Under the pieces are notes generated by a model. That model worked only from the letters and a program-made list of their open reading frames with translations, did not search any database and had not been told where the DNA came from. The translations under genes were made by a program, and so were the position numbers. Positions 8,514 to 18,005 of a stretch of DNA of 38,064 nt are shown here, in pieces. This DNA comes from an uncultured Schlesneria sp. Its GTDB lineage: Bacteria; Planctomycetota; Planctomycetia; Planctomycetales; Planctomycetaceae. The stretch spans positions 1 through 38,064 of the forward strand of contig CAILLA010000199.1 of NCBI GenBank assembly GCA_903834925.1, in the 5' to 3' direction. How positions within the stretch are numbered: the first letter of the stretch is position 1; every line of letters begins with the position of its first letter.

Positions 8514-10442
8514 ATGAACGTGCCAAATTCTGTTTTGATGATCGATGTTCAAAGTTGTTGTGCAGAAAGCGCTGCAATGAAAAAGAAATTCGGGATCACC
8601 ATTGCTCGCCTATCGGCAGTCCTATCGATCGTCGTCTTGATCGGTTCAGACCAGCGGATCGCTTATGGCCAGCATAATGCAGCCGCTTCGTCGCGGATTC
8701 ACCATTCGGGTCAACCTGCTGTTAATCATTCCCCAGGAATCAGCCAGCCGAGTTTTAATAGTCAATATCAGAACGTCAACGGATCATTCCAGGGCGGCTC
8801 GAGTGCTGGCTTTAGAAGTGGTTTGCAGCCGAGTTTGACTCCCAATTCGACGGGCTTCGCTGGGACCTCTCAAACCTATAACCAGTTTGGTCCGGGGGTT
8901 AATGCAGTTTCACCAAACGGTGGGATGGTGCATCACCGTGGCTTTGGTCAAACACAGCAGATCAACAATGGGCAGATGGGAAACAATTTTGGACAGGGAT
9001 TCCAAGGTACTGGCCAATCGGGCGTAACGTTCCAACCTTCGGTAAACGGAACCCAACCCTTTCTTGGCAATAACGTCAATTATAATGGTTACAACAATAA
9101 TGCTGGTGGAATCAATTATCAGCAGACTCACTTTCGCCACACGGGACACAATCACAGTCAGTGGAATGGATACGTCGGGAACAACGGCAACTTCGGATTC
9201 AACGGGAACGCAGCTCCCGTCCAGGGATACGGGATCGGCAACTTTAGTTCCCAACAATTCAACAATGATTACGGCAACGGCGGATTTGGAAGTAATGGAT
9301 TTGGCGGTTTAGGCTACGGTGGCTTGGGTTACGCCGGATTTGGAGGCATGGCCTACGCTGGTACAGGGTACCCAGGGATGGGTTATGGCAACATGGGTTT
9401 CGGTGGAGGTGGGTTTGGTTCGCTGGCCTACGGTAGCGGCTATCTGGGATACTCGAACCCCTACTTTAATAACACCGGCTTCAACACAGCCGGACAAATG
9501 GGAAACGGGTTTAACTACACACAGCCGCTTCTCGTGAATTATCGGAGGCCAGCGGTTTCCATTGCCCCAACAACGACACTTGCTTCAAAGCCTTCTGCCA
9601 GCGCACCAGCGATATCGGCTCAAACAATGCTGGATTCATCGGTTGCCGCGTTTAAACTCAATCAGTTCGACATGGCCCTCAAAGTTGTCAATCAGGCGGT
9701 CTATGAATATCCCAACGAAGTCGCTCTTCACGAATTCCGAGCACTGGTGTTGTTTGCCAAAGGGGACTATCAGCCTGCCGCGGCGACGATGCATTCGGTC
9801 TTAGCCGCCAGTCGCGGTTGGGATTGGGGGACGATGATCAGCGTTTACAGCGACGTCGGAGTCTATACGACTCAACTCCGAGCGTTAGAAGGGGCAGTGA
9901 AACAGAACCCGGACGACGGGGCCAACAGGTTTCTTCTGGCCTGTCACTACTTGACTGCCGGATTCACGGAACCCGCAGCAAAAATGTTACGCAAGGTTGT
10001 CGTACTCGTACCGAGCGATCGAGTCGCCGCAGAGATGCTGAAAGCGATCGATGGCCCAGAGCAAGTCAAACTCCCAGAACTGGCAACCGAGCCTACGCCG
10101 CAGCCGATACTGCAACCACCTCCAGCGGATGCATCAGCAGTTGCGGCGCCAATTGATCCTGAGAAGTTTATCGGAACCTGGCAGGCGAGTCGGGCTGACG
10201 GATCAGTCTTTTCACTGGATCTGACAAAAGAAAAAACCTTCAAGTGGAGTTTCACTTCGAAGGATCAATCGCCACAATCATTCGAGGGAACGTATTCTGT
10301 GCAAGGTGATGTGATCACTTTAGAGCGAAATGGTGGAGGTTCATTGGTGGCGAAAATTCGCCCGGGCAATGAAACTCATTTCCAGTTCAAGCTTTTTGGA
10401 GCGCCTGAAGGCGATCCAGGACTTGATTTCGCTCGTTCGTAA
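8514..10442 (+). CDS. exported Gly/Asn/Tyr-rich protein with TPR-like and C-terminal beta domain
   Basis: Up to 642 residues. A signal peptide starts at the internal ATG at 8577 (MKKKFGITIARLSAVLSIVVLIG), which may be the true start; the ATG at 8514 adds 21 residues and has GAGAG upstream. Residues about 45-340 are low complexity, rich in Gly, Asn, Gln and Tyr, ending in short GYGG/GFGG/GYAG-type repeats at about 255-315. Residues about 365-510 look like tetratricopeptide repeats (LNQFDMALKVVNQAVYEYPNE, FAKGDYQPAAATM, NPDDGANRFLLACHYLTAG). A final domain (about 545-640, FIGTWQASRADGSVFSLDL) resembles a lipocalin-like or heat-resistance beta-sheet fold. Similar architectures are common in planctomycetes and unassigned. 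Probably cell-surface or periplasmic; role unknown. Confidence 0.85.
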   Translation: MNVPNSVLMIDVQSCCAESAAMKKKFGITIARLSAVLSIVVLIGSDQRIAYGQHNAAASSRIHHSGQPAVNHSPGISQPSFNSQYQNVNGSFQGGSSAGFRSGLQPSLTPNSTGFAGTSQTYNQFGPGVNAVSPNGGMVHHRGFGQTQQINNGQMGNNFGQGFQGTGQSGVTFQPSVNGTQPFLGNNVNYNGYNNNAGGINYQQTHFRHTGHNHSQWNGYVGNNGNFGFNGNAAPVQGYGIGNFSSQQFNNDYGNGGFGSNGFGGLGYGGLGYAGFGGMAYAGTGYPGMGYGNMGFGGGGFGSLAYGSGYLGYSNPYFNNTGFNTAGQMGNGFNYTQPLLVNYRRPAVSIAPTTTLASKPSASAPAISAQTMLDSSVAAFKLNQFDMALKVVNQAVYEYPNEVALHEFRALVLFAKGDYQPAAATMHSVLAASRGWDWGTMISVYSDVGVYTTQLRALEGAVKQNPDDGANRFLLACHYLTAGFTEPAAKMLRKVVVLVPSDRVAAEMLKAIDGPEQVKLPELATEPTPQPILQPPPADASAVAAPIDPEKFIGTWQASRADGSVFSLDLTKEKTFKWSFTSKDQSPQSFEGTYSVQGDVITLERNGGGSLVAKIRPGNETHFQFKLFGAPEGDPGLDFARS

Positions 10443-10494
10443 TCAAATCCATCGGCGACTGGTTGATGCAATTCTCAAAAGGGATTTTTTGTTG

Positions 10495-11175
10495 ATGAAT
10501 GTTTTTCTGTTCGATATTGATGGGACTTTGATCGACGCAGGCGGAGCAGGGCAGGAGGCAATGGAAGCGGCTTTGGCTCATGAATTTGGAGCCAGCGGGC
10601 CGGTTTCTGGAATCCACACCGCGGGGCGAACAGACCGGGCAATTGCCATGGATTTATTTCAATTTCACGGAATTGACATCAATGACGAACATTGGTCTCG
10701 ATATCAGCAGACGTATTTTCGATTGTTACCGAATTCGTTGAAGACTCGAAGCGGGGCCGTGTTGCCTGGCGTCATCAGTCTACTCGAACGACTCAGTCCA
10801 CGAGAGGACGTACGGCTTGGACTCTTGACGGGGAATTTTGCGGAAGGGGCAAAATTAAAACTGGATCATTACGGCCTGTTCGATCATTTTGAGTTCGGCG
10901 GGTTCGGCGACAATCATGTGGATCGTGACGATGTTGCACGGGATGCCTTTCGAAAGGTACAGGGTCACCTTCCTGCCATTCAACCAGACTCCATCTGGGT
11001 AATTGGCGACACTCCTTCCGACATCCGCTGTGGCCGCGCGATCGGTGCAAAAGTCGTGGCTGTCGCAACAGGCATGTTCGGTGCTCATGAGCTTGAACCA
11101 CATCGTCCCGACGTGCTTCTGAAGGATTTGCGCGAGGCCGATGCGTGGCTTCAGGCGGCTGGATTACGACAATGA
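10495..11175 (+). CDS. HAD-superfamily hydrolase (phosphoglycolate phosphatase-like)
   Basis: A 226-residue HAD hydrolase. Motif I is FDIDGT with nucleophile Asp7 and acid Asp9; motif II is LLTGNF; the motif III region carries AFRKVQG; motif IV is IGDTPSDIRCG. The helical cap between motifs I and II is of the Gph/beta-phosphoglucomutase type (C1 cap). These enzymes remove phosphate from small metabolites such as 2-phosphoglycolate. The frame extends to 10330 inside the preceding gene, but the ATG at 10495 starts MNVFLFDIDG exactly where the family does. It lies 52 bases after the TPR gene and converges with dnaA. The exact substrate is not predictable. Confidence 0.9.
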   Translation: MNVFLFDIDGTLIDAGGAGQEAMEAALAHEFGASGPVSGIHTAGRTDRAIAMDLFQFHGIDINDEHWSRYQQTYFRLLPNSLKTRSGAVLPGVISLLERLSPREDVRLGLLTGNFAEGAKLKLDHYGLFDHFEFGGFGDNHVDRDDVARDAFRKVQGHLPAIQPDSIWVIGDTPSDIRCGRAIGAKVVAVATGMFGAHELEPHRPDVLLKDLREADAWLQAAGLRQ

Positions 11176-11245
11176 CGTGTTCGCAAATAGCGTCTGGACA
11201 GACTTCGAAGTGCTGACTGGCACCACCTCGAATTCTGCCCCAAAA

Positions 11246-12781
11246 CTATCCCGCCAGCAATTGTTGTTCGAGCGTTTGCAGAATCTCGCCAATCGACCAC
11301 GTTTGCGAGGCCACCTTGATGGTTTCGTTCTGTTCAAGCCACTGTTGAACTTTCCTTTCGGCAGACATCACGGTGCTATGGTTTCGTCCACCGAAGTGCT
11401 GGCCGATTTCGGCATAGGCCGACGGCGTGTGCTTGCGGGCGAGGAACATCGCCAGCATTCGAGGCTGGCTGATCGTGCGAGCACGACTTTCTGACTGGAG
11501 GTCCTTGGGTCGAACGCCAAAAAGATTGCAGATGACTCGTTCAACGTCAGCCAATCGAATCAGCCGGACACAATCTCGCTCAAGATCGGCAAGCACCTCG
11601 CGAGCGGCAGACTGAGTCACGCGTTTGCGCGTCATGCTGTGATACGTCTGAAGACAATTCAGCGCACCTTCGAGTTCTCGAACGCTTCCCTGAAAACGCT
11701 GTGCGATATACTGCAAGGCTTCGGGGGCGAATTCACCCGATAAGCGGGCCGCCTTGATTTCCACGATTTTCAACCGGGTGGACAGATCTGGAACATCCAG
11801 ACGACAGACAAGCCCCGATTGAAAACGGGAAACGAGTTCATCACTGAGCTTGGTCAAGAGTCGCGGGTGCCTGGTTCCGCTCAGAACGATTGGCCGGCCG
11901 TGGTCAGCCAGATCAGTAAACGTATGCAGGAACTCTTCCTGAAAGACCCGTTTTGATTCAAAGAATTCGACATTGTCGACGATCAAGGCATCCACACCTC
12001 GAAATCGTTGTCGAAAGCCTGGCAACGTATGATCACGAAGTGCTTGAGTAAAGTAGTTGGCAAAGGCTTCAGCGGTAATCAAGACGACGTTGGAAGCAGG
12101 CTGCGACCGTTTCAGTTGTCGGCAGATTCCTTCCAGCAAATGTGTCTTGCCGGAACCGACCGGGCCACAAAGATACAACGGATTAAACGGAACCTGTTGA
12201 CCGCTTGCCAACTGGCGTGCTGCAGTCAGGGCCAATTCCGTCTGCGGTCCGGAAACGAAGTCGGAAAGCTCGGCGAGTCGCCGACTTCGAGAGGGCAAGC
12301 CCTGCGATGCTGAGCCCGCCACAACCGATTGAGCCGGAACAATCAATGTTGGCGAGGGATTGCTCGCCGCCTGAGTGGTCTTATTCAGTGTCCCTGAAGC
12401 GCTGGTACGATCTGATTGGGATCTTTCGCCGAAGGTTGCTGGCAGTGGCTCACTGGCAACCCCACGCGACACGGCAAGGCTCGCATCGACCGTGAACGCA
12501 GCTTGTGCGGACGGTCCCAACAAAGCCTGTGCGGCCCCCGACAGTTCGTCTTTGAACTGCTTCTGCATCCAGTTCAGCAAGAACGGACTTCCCACCGCGA
12601 CCGTTAACCGGTCATCGGTAATGGACAGTCTGACCTTGCCATCGAACCACACGCCGAATCGCTTTGTGCCGATGCGTTGTTCGAGTTCGACAAACAGTGC
12701 ATCGATCAAAGTCGCTTCAGTAGTATCATAGGTCGCAGAGGTCACCTCTGCGCGGACGGTCGGCGTCATGCCGGGTTGCAT
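11246..12781 (-). CDS. dnaA: chromosomal replication initiator protein DnaA
   Basis: A 511-residue DnaA, the AAA+ ATPase that binds and melts oriC. Domain I is at about residues 23-95 (ALFVELEQRIGTKRFGVWF), followed by a Ser/Ala/Thr-rich linker (domain II) to about 160. The AAA+ core has Walker A GPVGSGKT (206-213), Walker B ALIVDNV (265-271), the box VII arginine in SRFQSGL, and sensor II GSVRELEGAL. Domain IV carries the DNA-binding signature AEIGQHFGGRNHSTVMSA (457-474). The ATG at 12781 has a very strong Shine-Dalgarno (AAGGGGG) just upstream, so the longer open frame to 12991 is rejected. Oddities: Walker B has Asn270 where most DnaA have a second Asp, and the signature has Asn where E. 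coli has Asp433. No dnaN, recF, gyrB or rpmH is adjacent. Confidence 0.93.
   Translation of the reverse strand: MQPGMTPTVRAEVTSATYDTTEATLIDALFVELEQRIGTKRFGVWFDGKVRLSITDDRLTVAVGSPFLLNWMQKQFKDELSGAAQALLGPSAQAAFTVDASLAVSRGVASEPLPATFGERSQSDRTSASGTLNKTTQAASNPSPTLIVPAQSVVAGSASQGLPSRSRRLAELSDFVSGPQTELALTAARQLASGQQVPFNPLYLCGPVGSGKTHLLEGICRQLKRSQPASNVVLITAEAFANYFTQALRDHTLPGFRQRFRGVDALIVDNVEFFESKRVFQEEFLHTFTDLADHGRPIVLSGTRHPRLLTKLSDELVSRFQSGLVCRLDVPDLSTRLKIVEIKAARLSGEFAPEALQYIAQRFQGSVRELEGALNCLQTYHSMTRKRVTQSAAREVLADLERDCVRLIRLADVERVICNLFGVRPKDLQSESRARTISQPRMLAMFLARKHTPSAYAEIGQHFGGRNHSTVMSAERKVQQWLEQNETIKVASQTWSIGEILQTLEQQLLAG
12734..12752. promoter_or_regulatory. palindrome inside the 5' end of dnaA
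   Basis: CGCAGAGGT and ACCTCTGCG are perfect 9-bp arms around a single central base, lying about 30-48 nt downstream of the chosen dnaA start codon. It could form an mRNA hairpin near the translation start or act as a protein-binding site. It may also simply be a coding coincidence (codons for RAEVTSA). Confidence 0.35.
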
Positions 12782-13173
12782 CTTGCACCCCCTTAACAAG
12801 CCAGACCGCTGCCAGTCTTCCGTCGGCGCACAAATTGAGCGCCTCAGATCCTTCTGACAGTGCGAACACAACGCACCAACCTCGCCGACGCATCGACGAA
12901 AGTTGGAGATTGAAAGCGGTAGAGCTAACCAGAAATGCGAGACCGAAGACCAGGGTAAGCCAGCCGTCGACCTCGTCGTGAATGTCATCAAGCGGGCACG
13001 ATCGTAACTCGCCGAACGAGGGAGTCAAACGTCAAACGATGAGAATTTTTACACAAAATTCATCAATCCGTTCTTCTGATGCGAAAGTCCCTGTTTGGAA
13101 CAGACTTGCCTCATTCGCGGACATGCTCGTCAACTCATCGAGTGCAAATTCGTGAATGTGCAAACCGTGTGGA
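12782..13173. other. region upstream of dnaA
   Basis: About 390 bases between the acetyltransferase stop and the dnaA start on the minus strand. It contains the dnaA ribosome-binding site (plus-strand CCCCCTT near 12788). I looked for DnaA boxes (TTATCCACA and its complement) and found none, only a poor AT-rich patch near 13044 (TTTTTACACAAAA). No gene has coding character here; open frames reaching in are extensions of dnaA or its shadow. Confidence 0.5.
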
Positions 13174-14106
13174 TTACTTCTGTGCCAGATCTGAAGAACG
13201 TCGAATCATTACTCGTCGACGTGCCAGCTCAGCAAACCCCAGTTCGCTGTAAAGAGCGTTTGCATAGGAGTTTCCACAATCAACGGCAAGGAACATGACG
13301 CTTCGGCCCGACTTTGCCGCAGCGCGAATGCCATCAGCAAGGATGCGTCGGCCAAGCCCTTTCCCTCGAAACTGTGGGACAATCCCAAAGTAAACCAGCT
13401 CGATCGCATCCTGGTCGGGATGTTCGTTCAGCATCAGCACACCCAGGTCTTCAGCCCCTTCGCGATACAGGCGCCAACCGGAAGGTTCGAACCGACCTGA
13501 CAATTGATGACTTGCAATCGCCTCAAGCCCGCTGCGAAAACCATTTAAGAATGGACAATCAAGGCTATCTACATACGTTCGCTCAATGACCGATGCGTAT
13601 CGATCCTTATTCGCTTCGCAAAAGAATTCGTGACCCAACTCACCATCTGCCGAGCCCACTTCACAATCGCCGTGAGTCAACGACCTTGCGAGAAAGAACA
13701 TGTCAGCGGCATGGATGAATCCATGTCCTTGAAGTAATTCGGTTTCTGTAACGTCATCCGGCGTCAGCAGACATTGGGAAAGCTTTGCGCCAACGCTGTC
13801 GATTTCCTCGCAAAGCCTTGCCAAAAGTGCTTGTTCCGCACCGGCGACATCTACCGTCTGGCAAGTAATGACTGGTGGCCAGACAAGCGCGACCCCGTCT
13901 GGCTGGTTCATCATCAGCGCAGCCCCGACTGGCTGTTCCCCTTCTTCAGCAAGGAGCAAGCCATCAAGATTCAGGCTACCTCGCTCACAATTCCGAAGCG
14001 CGTCTTCGAGCCGCGTCGACTGTTCTTCCAAAGGGAATCGGGCAAACAGTAAACGCAAGGCGAGTGCTCGTCGTTCAGGTTTCACAAGGGAAATCGTTAT
14101 GGCCAT
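13174..14106 (-). CDS. GNAT-family N-acetyltransferase with two tandem domains
   Basis: A 310-residue protein with the two-domain GNAT layout seen in mycothiol-synthase-like proteins. The C-terminal domain (about 165-305) is clear: IELVYFGIVPQFRGKGLGRRIL contains the acetyl-CoA pyrophosphate-binding motif (QFRGKG), and NSYANALYSELGFAELARR is the usual end of the fold. The N-terminal domain (about 1-145) is degenerate and lacks a good RxxGxG motif, though GAALMMNQPDG and LLQGHGFIHAADMF fit GNAT strands. It acetylates an unknown amine. It is transcribed towards dnaA, about 390 bases upstream of it, and is divergent from glgP. Confidence 0.85.
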   Translation of the reverse strand: MAITISLVKPERRALALRLLFARFPLEEQSTRLEDALRNCERGSLNLDGLLLAEEGEQPVGAALMMNQPDGVALVWPPVITCQTVDVAGAEQALLARLCEEIDSVGAKLSQCLLTPDDVTETELLQGHGFIHAADMFFLARSLTHGDCEVGSADGELGHEFFCEANKDRYASVIERTYVDSLDCPFLNGFRSGLEAIASHQLSGRFEPSGWRLYREGAEDLGVLMLNEHPDQDAIELVYFGIVPQFRGKGLGRRILADGIRAAAKSGRSVMFLAVDCGNSYANALYSELGFAELARRRVMIRRSSDLAQK

Positions 14107-14532
14107 CCAAGGATTCTATTCGTTGAGGGGAGGAGATTGGATCACAATGTATCGGAACTTTCGCATGATTCTATTTTATTCGGATTCGGACTCGATATCC
14201 TTGCCGCAGCAATCAGAATTCCAGTTCTCCGGAAGTCTGAAACGATTTCAAACTGGAAATCATCGACTGCCATTTGAGTGGTCTAAACGGTTAATTTTAC
14301 ATGGCAAGGTTGCCCGCTTTTTCAGCATCAGCACGAAAGAGACTGAGCAGCGATTGCCGCCAAACCCGGAGATGTTGCTGCCTCGAAGCGGGTGAATCCC
14401 CCTGATATACTGATGCGAGGGTGATCGACTCTCGAATCGGCTTGGCATTTGCGTTGCTTTTTCGTCGACAATCGGGATTGCTGCTGAAATCATCCGACGC
14501 TCACTGAGTTACACATCTGGGAAATCGAATTT
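14107..14532. other. divergent intergenic region upstream of glgP
   Basis: About 425 bases between the divergent acetyltransferase and phosphorylase genes. A -10-like TATACT lies at 14406-14411, but no -35 at usual spacing matches (TTGCTG at 14375-14380 is 25 bases away). The imperfect inverted pair CCAGTT/AACTGG near 14221-14265 is the only structure noticed. No gene is evident. Confidence 0.4.
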
Positions 14533-16695
14533 ATGGCTCCTTCGAAGACAACTCATAACACTTTTTATGAAAAGCTCGATGCGCTCGCCCGCAATCTCTG
14601 GTGGTGTTGGCAACCTGAGGTTGTTGCAATTTTCCGCGATCTCGATCCCGTTCGCTGGCGGCAGTTGGATCACAATCCAATTCTGCTTCTCGATGAATTC
14701 ACGCACGAGCAATTGGAACAACGGGGCCGAGAAGCGGTCCTTCACTCACGCGTAAATTACGCATACCGTCGATGGCAGGAATACATGTCGTCCAAGCACA
14801 CTTGGGGTGACACTCACGCCGGCCTCTTGGGACATAACCCGGTTGCATACTACTCGGCGGAATTTGGGATTCACGAATCGCTTCCGAATTACTCTGGTGG
14901 TTTGGGTGTATTGGCGGGCGATCACCTGAAAAGTGCTTCTGACCTGGGCGTTCCACTGGTCGCCGTAGGTTTGTTCTATCAAGAAGGTTATTTCTCACAG
15001 CAGATCGACGCCACGGGATGGCAGCGCGAGATTTACCCGTATGTTCAAAACACGCGGTTGGCAATTAAACCTGCAATCGGTGCAGACGGGAAACAGGTGC
15101 TCGTTCAGGTCGAAACCCGCAATGGACCCATTTTTGCGCAGGCATGGCAGGTCGATGTCGGACGAATCAAATTGTTCCTGCTCGATTGTAACGTTGAGCA
15201 AAACACACCAGAAGACCGCAAACTGACAGCTCGTCTGTACGGTGGTGATCAGCGAATTCGAATCCGCCAGGAACTGGTCCTGGGAATCGGTGGAACTCGC
15301 GCTTTGACTGCGATGGGTTATCAGCCGAGCGCAATCCACATGAACGAAGGACACTCTGCATTCGCGCCACTCGAGTACATCCGGATGCGAATGGCCGACG
15401 ATGGTCAGTCATTTGACGACGCGATGCTGAAGACCGTCTGGCACTGCTGCTTCACGACCCACACCCCTGTTCCTGCAGGCCATGACCGTTTTGACTGGAA
15501 TCTGTTTGACGAACATCTTGGCCCCATTGCTGATCAACTGGGAATTGGGTCTGGCGGGTTAGTCGGATTAGGACGAGTCGATCCCAATAATTCGAATGAA
15601 TCGTTCTGCATGACTGTGTTGGCTTTCAAATGCAGCCGACGTGCGAATGCTGTGTCCAACTTGCATGGTGTCGTCAGCCGACGCATGTGGACCGCTCTCT
15701 GGCCATGGCGAAGTGAAGAAGAAATCCCGATCGGACACATTACCAACGGTGTTCACGTTTCCAGTTGGTTGGCTCCGCAAATGCGGTCCCTGTACGACCG
15801 TGTGCTTCCATTGGAATGGCACGTCCGTTCTGGCGAGCCCGAAGTTTGGGCAGGTTTCGAAGACGTAACCCCGGGCGAACTGTGGGAAACACACCAATCG
15901 CTCAAGAATCGGATGATCCTGTTTGCCCGCAATCGCATGTTACGACGCGCAGAACGACTTGGGTCTTCCGACAGCGAGAAGGCCGAAATCCAGACACTGC
16001 TCGACCCCGAAGCGTTGACGATTGGATTCGCTCGCCGGTTCGCTCCCTACAAACGGGCCGACCTGGTTTTGCGAGACATCGAAACGCTCGGCAAGATTAT
16101 CTGTGATTCCAAGCACCCGGTGCAGTTTATTTTCGCAGGCAAATCACATCCAGCGGATAACTACGGCAAACAGATCCTCCAAAACATCTTCAATTTGACC
16201 CAAGAGCCCGCGTTCAAAGGTAAGATTGTCTTGTTGGAAGATTATGACATCAATCTTGCACGACACCTTGTTCAAGGAGTCGACGTCTGGCTGAATAATC
16301 CCCGACGACCACTGGAAGCATCGGGAACCAGCGGTCAAAAAGTCGTTTTGAATGGTGGCCTGAACTGCTCGATTCTTGACGGTTGGTGGGCGGAAGCCTA
16401 CGACGGTCAGAACGGTTTCTCAATCGGTAACGGTCGCACGCATGTCGACGATGGAATCCAGGATGATCGAGATGCAAAATCACTGACACGAGTGCTTCTC
16501 GAACAAGTCATCCCGCTCTTCTTCGACCGAGATGATGAAGACGGCCTTCCTGAAGAGTGGATTGCCCGAATGAAGCGGTCAGTTCGCACACTCGGTTGGC
16601 GGTTTAACGCCGACCGAATGGTCATGGACTATGTCCAAAATGCCTATATCCCTGCGGCGGGAGGAGTTTCCTGCAGCATGGCACGTATGTCCTGA
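14533..16695 (+). CDS. glgP: alpha-glucan (glycogen/starch) phosphorylase
   Basis: A 720-residue GT35-family phosphorylase that releases glucose-1-phosphate from alpha-1,4-glucans using pyridoxal phosphate. It is of the short bacterial/archaeal type with an N-terminal DUF3417 domain ([18 protein letters not shown] near residue 12) rather than the 800-plus-residue GlgP/MalP type. Recognisable motifs are [54 protein letters not shown], and the PLP segment [15 protein letters not shown] with the cofactor lysine at about Lys603. The start ATG at 14533 has no strong ribosome-binding site. The next gene follows after 17 bases and may be co-transcribed. No other glycogen genes are in the window. Confidence 0.93.
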   Translation: MAPSKTTHNTFYEKLDALARNLWWCWQPEVVAIFRDLDPVRWRQLDHNPILLLDEFTHEQLEQRGREAVLHSRVNYAYRRWQEYMSSKHTWGDTHAGLLGHNPVAYYSAEFGIHESLPNYSGGLGVLAGDHLKSASDLGVPLVAVGLFYQEGYFSQQIDATGWQREIYPYVQNTRLAIKPAIGADGKQVLVQVETRNGPIFAQAWQVDVGRIKLFLLDCNVEQNTPEDRKLTARLYGGDQRIRIRQELVLGIGGTRALTAMGYQPSAIHMNEGHSAFAPLEYIRMRMADDGQSFDDAMLKTVWHCCFTTHTPVPAGHDRFDWNLFDEHLGPIADQLGIGSGGLVGLGRVDPNNSNESFCMTVLAFKCSRRANAVSNLHGVVSRRMWTALWPWRSEEEIPIGHITNGVHVSSWLAPQMRSLYDRVLPLEWHVRSGEPEVWAGFEDVTPGELWETHQSLKNRMILFARNRMLRRAERLGSSDSEKAEIQTLLDPEALTIGFARRFAPYKRADLVLRDIETLGKIICDSKHPVQFIFAGKSHPADNYGKQILQNIFNLTQEPAFKGKIVLLEDYDINLARHLVQGVDVWLNNPRRPLEASGTSGQKVVLNGGLNCSILDGWWAEAYDGQNGFSIGNGRTHVDDGIQDDRDAKSLTRVLLEQVIPLFFDRDDEDGLPEEWIARMKRSVRTLGWRFNADRMVMDYVQNAYIPAAGGVSCSMARMS

Positions 16696-16712
16696 GTTTT
16701 GAGCTTGCGACG

Positions 16713-18005
16713 TTGACAAAATCCGCTGCGGCAACTGTGATCGGTGACCGACTTCTGATCCGCTTGCTTGCGGTGGGTAGCGTCTCGCTCATTGCGGCAA
16801 CCTGGCCATTGTGGACGCCCCAAACAGTATTCCCTCAAGTCCCGTTAGTCTCGGTCGCGGGACACGTGCCGAGCGGGGCTGAATGGGGTCTTCTCGTCAC
16901 ATTATTGATCGCGTTGGCTGCGCAATTCTTCGCCAAAGATCGAAACATTCGCCGTTTTGCTTGCGCGGTTTTCAGCTTAGCGACCCTCAGCCTGATCGTC
17001 ATTGATCAACATCGACTGCAACCATGGGCCTGGCAGTTCGTTTTGATTTCGTTCGCCCTTGCTGTCGCGGACGCGACGACGGCAAGATCCTGCTGGAGTT
17101 GGCTGGTGATCGGCATCTATGCGTGGTCCGCCTGGTCGAAGATGGATCAGGGTTTTGTGATTGGCCACGGTCGATTTTTACTGGACGGATTGTTTAAGTC
17201 GATCGGACTGATGAAAGGGATTGAGACATTTACAGAGCCAGCCCGATTGGTCATGACCGCCTCGATACCGATCTTCGAAATGCTGATTGCCGTCGGACTC
17301 TGCTGGCATCGAACCCGCCTTTTTGCATTGATCGGATCGGGTTGCATGCACGTGGCGCTGATTCTGGCCTTGGGTCCATTCGGACACCAGCATCAACCGG
17401 GAGTCCTGATCTGGAATCTGTTTTTTCTTGTTCAAAACTGGGTGCTGTTTGGAAGCCCGGGTGCATCTCAACCAGACGAGAATTTCAATTCGACGACTTG
17501 TTCCAATCGAACGGGCAATTATTTCGCACGGACGATTGTCGTTGCCGCCCTATTTTGGCCATCGCTTGAACAATTCGGACTGTGCGACCATTGGCCTGCC
17601 TGGGCCGTTTACGCCGCAAAGCCAGAACGAGTCACCGTGTTCGTTCATTCCGATGAAGAGTCCAAACTGCCCAACAGTTTACGTCAATACCTTGGTGTAG
17701 AACCCATTCTCGACGAATGGCGTTCCCTGCGAATCGATCGTTGGTCGCTCAATACCCTTTATGCTCCAATCTATCCGCAAGACCGTTTTCAGGTCGGCGT
17801 AGCCCTTGGCATTTCCCGTCTTTACGACATGAATCAAATTCGGGTCGTGGTCGAAGGCCCGGCCGACCGGTGGACGGGAAAACGAAAGGTCAATCAGTAC
17901 ATTGGGATCGAAAGTCTCAATCAGTTGGCTGATTCGTACCGATGCAATGCTCAGCCAAGAATGTTGCAGTTCTCAAAGGATGAAAAAGCGAATCCGTCAG
18001 AATGA
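16713..18005 (+). CDS. polytopic membrane protein (HTTM/DoxX-like)
   Basis: A 430-residue protein with about nine hydrophobic segments, including residues 14-32, 52-69, 77-95, 101-118 and 121-140 and later ones around PARLVMTASIPIFEMLIAVGLCW, LFALIGSGCMHVALILALG and PGVLIWNLFFLVQNWVLFG. The arrangement, with SKM..GF and HV...LG motifs, is reminiscent of HTTM (vitamin-K-carboxylase-like) or MauE/DoxX-type membrane proteins, but I cannot assign it firmly. The last about 130 residues are soluble. The chosen start is TTG at 16713, 17 bases after the glgP stop; no in-frame ATG precedes the first membrane segment. Function unknown. Confidence 0.75.
   Translation: MTKSAAATVIGDRLLIRLLAVGSVSLIAATWPLWTPQTVFPQVPLVSVAGHVPSGAEWGLLVTLLIALAAQFFAKDRNIRRFACAVFSLATLSLIVIDQHRLQPWAWQFVLISFALAVADATTARSCWSWLVIGIYAWSAWSKMDQGFVIGHGRFLLDGLFKSIGLMKGIETFTEPARLVMTASIPIFEMLIAVGLCWHRTRLFALIGSGCMHVALILALGPFGHQHQPGVLIWNLFFLVQNWVLFGSPGASQPDENFNSTTCSNRTGNYFARTIVVAALFWPSLEQFGLCDHWPAWAVYAAKPERVTVFVHSDEESKLPNSLRQYLGVEPILDEWRSLRIDRWSLNTLYAPIYPQDRFQVGVALGISRLYDMNQIRVVVEGPADRWTGKRKVNQYIGIESLNQLADSYRCNAQPRMLQFSKDEKANPSE

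Noticed and set aside
12726-13028. Minus-strand open frame upstream of and overlapping dnaA
   Set aside because: It overlaps the dnaA start out of frame, has no recognisable domain, and the dnaA ribosome-binding site lies within it. The 5' extension of the dnaA frame to 12991 is rejected for the same reason.
12782-13173. Possible oriC next to dnaA
   Set aside because: No TTATCCACA-type boxes, no AT-rich repeats of note, and no neighbouring dnaN, gyrB or rpmH. The gene alone does not mark an origin.
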